This document shows positions 8,051 through 14,290 of a DNA stretch of 64,000 bases, piece after piece (the stretch's first letter is position 1; each line of letters starts with the position of its first letter). The DNA comes from Microbacterium atlanticum (GTDB lineage Bacteria; Actinomycetota; Actinomycetes; Actinomycetales; Microbacteriaceae), in assembly GCF_015277815.1 (NCBI RefSeq), contig NZ_CP063813.1, positions 2,604,001 through 2,668,000 of the forward strand, written 5' to 3'. A program made the translations under genes and the position numbers. The notes under the pieces were generated by a model. The model ran no database searches, was not told where the DNA came from, and was given only the letters and a program-made list of their open reading frames with translations.

Positions 8051-9250
8051 ATGTCGGACCAGCAGACGCACCACCAGGTGCTCGTGATCGGCGGCGGCAA
8101 CGGCGGCATCTCGGTCGCCGCGCGGCTGCGGCGGCAGGGCGTCAAGGATGTCGCGGTCATCGAGCCGCGCGAGCAGCACCTGTACAAGCCGCTGTTCTCG
8201 CACGTGGCCGGAGGCACCGCACCCGCGAGCATCACCGTGCGCCCGCAGCGGGATGTGATCCCGAACGGGGTGCGGTGGATCCAGGATGCCGTCGCCACCG
8301 TGCAGCCGACGTCCGACGCCGTCATCCTCGAGAGCGGCGAGCGCCTCACCTACGACCACCTCATCGTCTGCCCCGGCATCCAGCTGGACTGGAACCGGAT
8401 CCCCGGGCTCGCGGAGGCGATGCAGACGCCGGCGGCGGCATCCCACTACGAGTTCGAGCTCGCGCAGAAGGCGTCGCGGCTGCTCCGGGACGTCACCGGG
8501 GGGACGGTCGTCTTCACGCAGCCGGACGGCCCCGCCTCGTGCGCGGGCGCGGCGCAGAAGCCGATGTACCAGGCCTGCGACTACTGGCGGGCGACCGGCG
8601 TGCTGGATGCCATCCGCGTGGTGATGGTCGTGCCGACCGAGACCGCGTACCTTCCTCCGTTCGACGAGGAGCTCCAGCGCAAGATCGACGAGTACGGCAT
8701 CGAGCTGCGCACGCGCAGCGTGCTGCTGCGGGTCGAGCCGGACACGCAGCAGGTGGTGCTCGGCGGGCCGGACGGACCGGAGCACCTCCGGTACGACGTG
8801 CTGAACGTGGAGCCGCCACAGTCCGCACCGGACTGGCTCAAAGCCTCGGAGCTCTCGGCGGCGGGATCGTCCGGCGGTTTCGTCGAGGTAGACCCGCAGA
8901 CGCTGCGTCATCCCCGCTTCCCGAACGTTTGGGCGCTGGGGGATGCCGCCGCCACCACGAACTCGAAGTGCGGCGGCGCTCTGCGCAAGCAGACCTGGGT
9001 GCTCGCGAAGAATCTGTCGAGGGTGCTGCGGGACAAGGAGCCCACGTCACGGTACGACGGCTATGCGGTGTGCCCGTTCACCGTCTCCCGATCCACCGTG
9101 GTGTGGGCCGAGTTCGACGATGAGGGCAAGCAGAAGCCGACCATCCCCTTCGCCAAGCGGATGTACCGCGAGAGCAGGCTGTCGTGGGTCTTCGACCGGC
9201 ACGTGCTGCCGTGGGTGTACTGGAACCTCATCCTCACCGGACGGGTCTGA
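8051..9250 (+). CDS. sqr: Type II sulfide:quinone oxidoreductase (SQR)
   Basis: 399 residues, FAD-dependent disulfide reductase superfamily. N-terminal FAD-binding motif GGGNGG (residues 14-19) and the second flavin motif NVWALGDAA near 292-300. The region SCAGAAQKPMYQACDYWR with Cys164, and DGYAVCPF with Cys341, match the two redox cysteines of type II (mitochondrial-like) SQRs, and the C-terminal VVWAEFD...LPWVYWNLILTG also fits that group, including the hydrophobic membrane-contacting end. The enzyme oxidises sulfide to persulfide and passes electrons to the quinone pool. The neighbours (a MoeZ sulfurtransferase and Moco genes) also handle sulfur. RBS GAGGAG upstream. Confidence 0.85.
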   Translation: MSDQQTHHQVLVIGGGNGGISVAARLRRQGVKDVAVIEPREQHLYKPLFSHVAGGTAPASITVRPQRDVIPNGVRWIQDAVATVQPTSDAVILESGERLTYDHLIVCPGIQLDWNRIPGLAEAMQTPAAASHYEFELAQKASRLLRDVTGGTVVFTQPDGPASCAGAAQKPMYQACDYWRATGVLDAIRVVMVVPTETAYLPPFDEELQRKIDEYGIELRTRSVLLRVEPDTQQVVLGGPDGPEHLRYDVLNVEPPQSAPDWLKASELSAAGSSGGFVEVDPQTLRHPRFPNVWALGDAAATTNSKCGGALRKQTWVLAKNLSRVLRDKEPTSRYDGYAVCPFTVSRSTVVWAEFDDEGKQKPTIPFAKRMYRESRLSWVFDRHVLPWVYWNLILTGRV

Positions 9251-9297
9251 CGCCCGGGCCGCGCTCCCCGACGCGCCACCCGGCGTAGCCTGTCGAC

Positions 9298-10482
9298 ATG
9301 GCCTTTCCCCCGCTGGTCGAGCCGGTCGCCGAGCTCTCGGACGCGGAGCGCACGCGCACCGCACGTCACCGCGTGCTCTCCGGTTTCGGCGATGTCGCGC
9401 AGCGCCGTCTCGCCGCCGCCCACGTCGCCGTGGTGGGCGCGGGCGGCCTCGGCTCGCCCGTGGTGCTGGCACTCGCCGCCGCCGGGGTCGGCACCCTCAC
9501 CGTCATCGACGACGACGTGGTCGAGGCATCCAACCTGCAGCGGCAGCTGATGCACCGCGTGCGCGACGTCGGGGCGGCGAAGGTGGATTCCGCGGTGCGG
9601 ATCGCCGGCGACCTCTCCCCCACGACGGTCGTCCACCCGCTTCCGGCGCGGCTCACGCCCGACAACGCGCGCGACCTGCTCGCCGGCGCGCACGTCGTGA
9701 TCGACGGCACCGACACGTTCCAGACGCGCGAGACCGTCGCCGCCGCGTGCGAGGAGCTCGGCGTGCCGCTGGTGTGGGGAGTGGTCCAGGAGTTCCACGC
9801 CCAGGCGACGGTGTTCTGGTCGGCGCCACCGGCCGGCGCGGACCCGGTGCGGCTCATCGACCTGTACCCGCCGGACGCCGCGCGCGAGGCGCCGACCTGC
9901 GCTCAGGTCGGCGTGCTGGGGGCTCTGTGCCTGCAGGTCGGGTCGATCCTGGCAACCGAGGCCATCAAGCTCATCACCGGCGTCGGAGAGCCGCTGCTCG
10001 GCCGCGTGCTCGTGATCGACGCCCTGCGCGCGCGGACCGACGAGGTGCCGCTGCGGGCGGTGGCGTCCGCCGCGCCCGCCGCGGATTCTCCGGTGGTCGT
10101 CGCGCCCGGCTCCCCGGCGCGCGACCGCGGCCCCACCGCGTCGCCCGTCCCCGCCACGCCGGCACCCGCCGGCGCGATCCCGCAGCTCACGCCGGCGCAG
10201 ACCCTCGCGGCGCAGCGGGAGGGTGCCGTCCTCGTCGACGTGCGGGAGCCGTTCGAGACGGCTCACGGCGTGATCCCCGGGTCCGTGCTGCGTCCGCTCG
10301 CCGACCTGCTGGCCGAGCCCGCCGGGATCGGCGCGCAGCGCGTGGTCGTCGTGTGCCAGGTGGGGGCGCGCGCGCATCGCGCGGCGGCGGCCCTGCGCGG
10401 CGCCGGGGTCGAGGCATCCGTCCTCGCCGGCGGCATCGAGGCGTGGGCGCGCGGGACTGCCGTCCCGGCGGTGCGCGCGTGA
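9298..10482 (+). CDS. moeZ: ThiF/MoeB-type adenylyltransferase with rhodanese domain (MoeZ-like)
   Basis: 394 residues. Residues 1-250 are a ThiF/MoeB/HesA E1-like domain: ATP loop VVGAGGLGSPV near 45-54, SNLQRQ, DGTDTFQTR and the catalytic-type Cys201 in APTCAQVGVLG. A Pro/Ala-rich linker (~255-295) leads to a rhodanese domain with active Cys353 in VVVCQVGARAHR. MoeZ adenylates the C-terminal Gly-Gly of MoaD and transfers sulfur to it; here moaD lies in the same gene run. The two CxxC zinc motifs of E. coli MoeB are not present. TAGCCT (9286-9291) 6 nt before the ATG indicates a leaderless start and the first promoter of the plus-strand Moco operon. Confidence 0.88.
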   Translation: MAFPPLVEPVAELSDAERTRTARHRVLSGFGDVAQRRLAAAHVAVVGAGGLGSPVVLALAAAGVGTLTVIDDDVVEASNLQRQLMHRVRDVGAAKVDSAVRIAGDLSPTTVVHPLPARLTPDNARDLLAGAHVVIDGTDTFQTRETVAAACEELGVPLVWGVVQEFHAQATVFWSAPPAGADPVRLIDLYPPDAAREAPTCAQVGVLGALCLQVGSILATEAIKLITGVGEPLLGRVLVIDALRARTDEVPLRAVASAAPAADSPVVVAPGSPARDRGPTASPVPATPAPAGAIPQLTPAQTLAAQREGAVLVDVREPFETAHGVIPGSVLRPLADLLAEPAGIGAQRVVVVCQVGARAHRAAAALRGAGVEASVLAGGIEAWARGTAVPAVRA

Positions 10483-11708
10483 GCGGCCTGCGCACCGTCG
10501 AGGAGCACCTCTCCGACGTGCTGGCGGCCGCCGACCCGCTCGAGACCGAGCGCGTGCCGCTCGCCGCAGCCGACGGTCGCACGCTTCGCGAGCCGGTGCG
10601 AGCGACCATCGACATCCCCGTCTTCGACAACTCGGCCATGGACGGCTTCGCCGTGCGCTTCGCGGAGGTGCGCGACACCGCCGCCGCGCCGGTGACGCTC
10701 CGGGTCGTCGCCGACCTGCCCGCCGGCACCGACGCCGATCCCCCGCTCGGGCCCGGCGAGGCGGCGCGCATCATGACGGGATCGCCGGTCCCGGCCGATG
10801 CCGACGCGATCGTGCCGTTCGAGGACACGGTGGGCGGGCTGGCCGATTCGCTGGGCGAGGTCACCGTCGTCCGCGGTCCCCGGTCGCCCGGCGTCCACAT
10901 CCGCCGCGCCGGCGAGGACGCGCGGGTCGGCGACGAGGTGCTCCCCGCCGGCATCCGGCTGGGTCCGCTTCAGGTCGCAGCGGCTGCCGCGGCCGGCGTC
11001 GCCGAGGTCGCCGTCTCGCGGCGCCCCCGCGTCGCCGTGATCTCGACCGGCAGCGAGCTCGTCGAACCCGGATCCCCGCTGCGCCGCGGACAGATCCCGG
11101 AGTCCAACAGCTTCCTCCTCGCGGCCCTCGCGGCCGAGGCCGGGGCCGAGGTGGTGCGACGTGCCTCGGTGCCGGACGAGGGCGGCGGGCTGGAGGCGGT
11201 GCTCGGCGAGGTGACCGGCAGCCGCGCGGACGTCGTCATCTTCTCCGGCGGCGTGAGCGCCGGCGCGTACGAGGTGGTGAAGACCACGCTGGGCGAGCGG
11301 ATGGCCTTCTCGAAGGTCGCGATGCAGCCGGGCAAGCCGCAGGGCTTCGGCCGCCTGGACTCGGGCACGCTGCTGTTCGGGCTGCCGGGCAACCCTGTCA
11401 GCGCCGCCGTGTCGTTCGAGGTCTTCGTACGCCCGGCGCTGCTGCGCCTGCAGGGTCGCACCGGGCTCGGCCGTCCGGTGATCCGGCTTCGGGCGGCGAC
11501 GGGGTGGCGCACCCCGCCGGCGCGGCGCCAGTACCTTCCCGTGAGGATCGACCGATCACACCCGGAGGCGTGGCGCGCGGTGCCCGCCACGACCGGCGGG
11601 TCCCACCTGGCCGGAGGGCTCGGCCGCGCCGAGGCCTACGCGATCGTCCCGGCCGAGACGGAGGCCGTCGCCGCCGGCGATCACGTCGATGTCATGCTGA
11701 TCTCATGA
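10479..11708 (+). CDS. moeA: Molybdopterin molybdenumtransferase MoeA
   Basis: 409 residues from a GTG overlapping the moeZ stop (GTGA); the longer open frame upstream is a moeZ shadow. Features of MoeA: N-terminal RTVEEHLSDVLAA, the conserved VFDNSAMDGFAVR, GEAARIMTGSPVP, VISTGSELVEPG, the MPT-binding-like FSGGVSAGAYEVVK and GLPGNPVSAAVSFEVFVRPAL, and a C-terminal beta domain. It inserts molybdenum into adenylated molybdopterin. The stop overlaps the moaC start by 4 bases (ATGA). Confidence 0.93.
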   Translation: MSGLRTVEEHLSDVLAAADPLETERVPLAAADGRTLREPVRATIDIPVFDNSAMDGFAVRFAEVRDTAAAPVTLRVVADLPAGTDADPPLGPGEAARIMTGSPVPADADAIVPFEDTVGGLADSLGEVTVVRGPRSPGVHIRRAGEDARVGDEVLPAGIRLGPLQVAAAAAAGVAEVAVSRRPRVAVISTGSELVEPGSPLRRGQIPESNSFLLAALAAEAGAEVVRRASVPDEGGGLEAVLGEVTGSRADVVIFSGGVSAGAYEVVKTTLGERMAFSKVAMQPGKPQGFGRLDSGTLLFGLPGNPVSAAVSFEVFVRPALLRLQGRTGLGRPVIRLRAATGWRTPPARRQYLPVRIDRSHPEAWRAVPATTGGSHLAGGLGRAEAYAIVPAETEAVAAGDHVDVMLIS

Positions 11709-12199
11709 GCACGCACGAGCAGCCGGCGTTCACGCACCTCGACGCCGCGGGTCATGCCCGCATGGTCGACGTGACGCTGAAGCACCCGACGGTCCGGTCG
11801 GCGACGGCCCGGGGGTTCGTGCGCTGCGCACCCCCGGTGGTCGCCGCTCTGCGAGACGGTTCGGTGCCCAAGGGCGACGTGCTCGCGGTCGCCCGCATCT
11901 CCGGCATCCAGGCCGCCAAGCGCACCCCCGAGCTGCTCCCCCTCGCCCACGTCATCGGCGTCCACGGCGCGGCTGTGGACCTCGCGATCCACGACGACGG
12001 CGTCGCGATCGAGGCGACGGTCCGCACCGCCGACCGCACCGGCGTCGAGATGGAGGCGCTCACCGCTGTCACGGTCGCCGCGCTCGCGATCGTCGACATG
12101 GTGAAGGGCCTCGACAAGGCGACGTCGATCCAGGACGTGCGCATCGTCGCGAAGACGGGCGGCAAGAGCGGCGACTGGCATCGGCCGGACGAGCGCTGA
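11705..12199 (+). CDS. moaC: Cyclic pyranopterin monophosphate synthase MoaC
   Basis: 164 residues. MoaC hallmarks: FTHLDAAGHARMVDVTLKHPTVRSATARG, GDVLAVARISGIQAAKRTPELLPLAHVIGV, TGVEMEALTAVTVAALAIVDMVKGLDK and KTGGKSGDW. It forms cyclic pyranopterin monophosphate from the product of MoaA, an enzyme not encoded in this window. The ATG is coupled to the moeA stop. Length and motifs are normal for the family. Confidence 0.95.
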   Translation: MSTHEQPAFTHLDAAGHARMVDVTLKHPTVRSATARGFVRCAPPVVAALRDGSVPKGDVLAVARISGIQAAKRTPELLPLAHVIGVHGAAVDLAIHDDGVAIEATVRTADRTGVEMEALTAVTVAALAIVDMVKGLDKATSIQDVRIVAKTGGKSGDWHRPDER

Positions 12200-12205
12200 T
12201 CGGCG

Positions 12206-12841
12206 ATGCCCCCCACATCGCCTCGTCTCGGCGCGATCCTGCTCGCGGGCGGTCGTGCGACCCGCCTCGACGGTGCGCAGAAGCCGCTGTTCGAGGTCGG
12301 CGGTCGCACGCTGCTCGTGAGCGCGGTGACGGCGGCGACGGATGCCTCGGCCCGGCCGATCACGGTCGTGGCGCCGGTCCTCGACGAGGCCCTGCCGGTG
12401 ACCTGGGTGCGAGAGGACCCGCCGTTCGGGGGTCCGGCCGCCGCGGTGGTCGCAGCCCTCGACTCGTGGCCGGCGGAGACCGGCCCGGAATGGACGCTCC
12501 TGCTCGCATGCGACCTCCCGTCCGCCCGGCCCGCGGTGCGCCGGCTCATGGGCGACATGATGCTCCTCCCCACCGACACCGACGGCCTCTGCCTCGGCGA
12601 CGGGTCCAGCAGGCCCCAGTGGCTGACCGGCGTCTACCGCACGGGGGCGCTGCGGCACGCGGCATCCGCTCTGCCCGACCGCGGACGCGACCAGCCGCTG
12701 CGGTCGCTGGTCGCGGAGCTGGCGATCGCGGTCGTCGCGGCACCGGACGACCTCACCCGCGACGTCGACACGTGGCAGGATCTGGAGGAGGCACGCGCGC
12801 GAGCCGACCGCGCGGCGCACGACCGGATGGAGCCGTCATGA
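12206..12841 (+). CDS. mobA: Molybdenum cofactor guanylyltransferase-like protein (MobA family)
   Basis: 211 residues of the MobA-type nucleotidyltransferase fold: N-terminal AILLAGGRATRLDGAQKPLFEVGGRTLL (the GGxxxRxG-type NTP loop and Lys), then REDPPFGGPAAAVVAAL, LLLACDLPSARP with the metal-binding Asp, and PQWLTGVYR. MobA attaches GMP to the Mo cofactor to make the dinucleotide used by DMSO-reductase-family enzymes such as the FdhF-like protein encoded nearby. Its stop overlaps the next start by 4 bases; the following DUF6457 protein is commonly fused to MobA in actinobacteria, which supports a joint role. Confidence 0.88.
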   Translation: MPPTSPRLGAILLAGGRATRLDGAQKPLFEVGGRTLLVSAVTAATDASARPITVVAPVLDEALPVTWVREDPPFGGPAAAVVAALDSWPAETGPEWTLLLACDLPSARPAVRRLMGDMMLLPTDTDGLCLGDGSSRPQWLTGVYRTGALRHAASALPDRGRDQPLRSLVAELAIAVVAAPDDLTRDVDTWQDLEEARARADRAAHDRMEPS

Positions 12842-13107
12842 GCGAGCAGTCCCGCACTCTCCCGCCCGAAGCCCTCGACGACTGGGCGGCGGCGCTGCGC
12901 GAGCGGTTCGGCCTGAGCCAGGCCGACGTCCCGGTCGGCGCGGTGCTCGACCTCGCGCGCGACGTCGCGAACGGCGTCGCGCGCCCGGCCGCTCCGCTCG
13001 GCGCGTTCGTCGCGGGCCTCGCGGCGGGGCGGGCAGGCTCCGACCCCGACGAGGTGCGTGCGGCGCTGGCCGCCGTCACCGCGCTGGCGAACAGCTGGGA
13101 GCAGTAG
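12838..13107 (+). CDS. DUF6457 domain protein, MobA partner
   Basis: 89 residues from the ATG inside the mobA stop (ATGA). It has the pattern LDDWAAALRERFGL...DVPVGAVLDLARDVANGVARPAAPLGAFVAGLAAGRAG, the small all-helical DUF6457 domain often found fused to or just after MobA-like proteins in actinobacteria. Function unknown; I infer a helper of Mo-cofactor nucleotide transfer or cofactor handling. The stop overlaps the moaD GTG by one base. Confidence 0.82.
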   Translation: MSEQSRTLPPEALDDWAAALRERFGLSQADVPVGAVLDLARDVANGVARPAAPLGAFVAGLAAGRAGSDPDEVRAALAAVTALANSWEQ

Positions 13108-13340
13108 TGGCCGTCGTCCGGTACTTCGCCGCAGCGCGGGAGGCGACGGGCCTCGACAGCGAGCGGCGCTCGGAGGCGACGCTCGGCGAGCTGCGTCGAG
13201 CGGTGTCGGAGCAGTTCCCCGGGCTCGGCGGGATCCTCCCCCGCTGCGCGGTGCTCGTGGGAGGCTCCCGCGTCGACGACGCGACGTCCCTCGGCGCCGA
13301 CGACCTCGTCGACGTGCTGCCGCCGTTCGCCGGCGGCTGA
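13107..13340 (+). CDS. moaD: Molybdopterin synthase small subunit MoaD
   Basis: 77 residues, ubiquitin-like beta-grasp protein starting VVRYFAAAREATG and ending DLVDVLPPFAGG; the terminal Gly-Gly is the sulfur carrier, activated by the MoeZ-type enzyme upstream and used by MoaE, which is encoded on the opposite strand immediately downstream. The GTG start shares a base with the preceding TAG. Last gene of the plus-strand Moco operon; its stop codon lies inside a perfect 24-bp palindrome. Confidence 0.93.
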   Translation: MAVVRYFAAAREATGLDSERRSEATLGELRRAVSEQFPGLGGILPRCAVLVGGSRVDDATSLGADDLVDVLPPFAGG

Positions 13341-13354
13341 CCGGTCAGCCGCCG
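13331..13354. terminator. Perfect 24-bp palindrome spanning the moaD and moaE stop codons
   Basis: CGGCGGCTGACC followed directly by its reverse complement GGTCAGCCGCCG, with no spacer. It contains the TGA of moaD (13338-13340) and the TGA of moaE (13345-13347, other strand), so both Ala/Gly-rich C-termini are written in one symmetric sequence. The location between convergent genes suggests a bidirectional transcription end, but there is no T-tract and a loopless palindrome is also what chance convergence of two GG-ending proteins could give. Confidence 0.4.
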
Positions 13355-13785
13355 AGGCCGAGCCAGGTGGCGGTGCCGTCGGACTCGACCTGCTTCTTCC
13401 ACACCGGAAGGTCGGTCTTGATGGTCTCGATGAGCGTGCGGCACACCTCGAAGGCAGTGGCCCGGTGCGCCGAGGCGACCGCGATCACCACCGCGGCGTC
13501 CCCGATCCCGAGCGTCCCGACACGGTGCGACACCGCGACCAGCGCCTCCGTCGGTCCGACCGCCGCAGCGGCGAGGTCGTGGAGCGCGGACTCGGCGTCG
13601 GGGTGCGCGGAGTACTCGAGGGCGACGACGGCGGTGGCGGCATCCGGATCATGATCGCGGACCCGGCCGACGAACGTCGTCACCGCTCCCATGCGCGGGT
13701 CGTCGATCGCCCGCAGGTGCGCGTCGAGGTCGAGGGGCCGGGCGCTGATCGCCGCCACCCGCACGGCGTGCGTCGAGACGGGCAT
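13345..13785 (-). CDS. moaE: Molybdopterin synthase large subunit MoaE
   Basis: 146 residues. MoaE features: GAVTTFVGRVRDHD, VVALEYSAHPDAES, VSHRVGTLGIGDAAVVIAVASAHRATAFEVCRTLIETIKTDLPVWKKQ, containing the catalytic Lys residues. With MoaD it converts cyclic pyranopterin monophosphate to molybdopterin. The ATG overlaps the mogA stop by one base (TGATG), so it is translated after mogA; an in-frame extension upstream is a mogA shadow. moaE is thus on a different transcript from moaD, an arrangement that separates the two synthase subunits. Confidence 0.93.
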   Translation of the reverse strand: MPVSTHAVRVAAISARPLDLDAHLRAIDDPRMGAVTTFVGRVRDHDPDAATAVVALEYSAHPDAESALHDLAAAAVGPTEALVAVSHRVGTLGIGDAAVVIAVASAHRATAFEVCRTLIETIKTDLPVWKKQVESDGTATWLGLGG

Positions 13786-14264
13786 CAGTGATCGCCACCG
13801 GTGAGCTGGTCCAGCACGTGACGGGCCACGGACAGCACGACGGGCATGCCGGATGCCACGGCCGCCGGTGACCCGGGAAGGTTCACCACGAGTGCCCCGT
13901 GCGGGTCGACGGCTCCGGCGATGCCGCGTGACAGCATGCCGGCGGGCTTCTCGGCCGCGCCGCGGCGGCGCAGCTCCTCGGCGATTCCGGGGATCTCCCG
14001 CGTCACCACGCGGGCCGTGCCCTCGGGCGTCTGATCGCGCGGCGAGACGCCCGTGCCGCCGGTCGTGACCACCAGCTTCACGCCGGCGACGATCTCCGCG
14101 TTGAGCGCGCGTTCGACGTTGTCGGCGCCGTCGGGCACGACGACGGCGTCGTCGCACGTGAATCCGGCCTCCCGCAGCGCCGCGACCGCGACGGGCCCGC
14201 TCTCGTCAGCACGCGCGCCGACGGCCGATCGGTCGGAGAACGTGAGGACGGCGGCGCGGGTCAT
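13785..14264 (-). CDS. mogA: Molybdopterin adenylyltransferase (MogA/MoaB family)
   Basis: 159 residues with the MoCF domain: AAVLTFSDRSAVGARADESGP, VPDGADNVERAL, LVVTTGGTGVSPRDQTPEGTARV and LVVNLPGSPAAV. It adenylates molybdopterin before metal insertion by MoeA. A TAGGCT -10 box at 14271-14276 sits 6 nt from the ATG, so mogA-moaE may have its own leaderless promoter in the 26-bp gap after the FdhF-like gene. Confidence 0.9.
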   Translation of the reverse strand: MTRAAVLTFSDRSAVGARADESGPVAVAALREAGFTCDDAVVVPDGADNVERALNAEIVAGVKLVVTTGGTGVSPRDQTPEGTARVVTREIPGIAEELRRRGAAEKPAGMLSRGIAGAVDPHGALVVNLPGSPAAVASGMPVVLSVARHVLDQLTGGDH

Positions 14265-14290
14265 GGCTCCAGCCTAGGGTCGCGCCCCGG

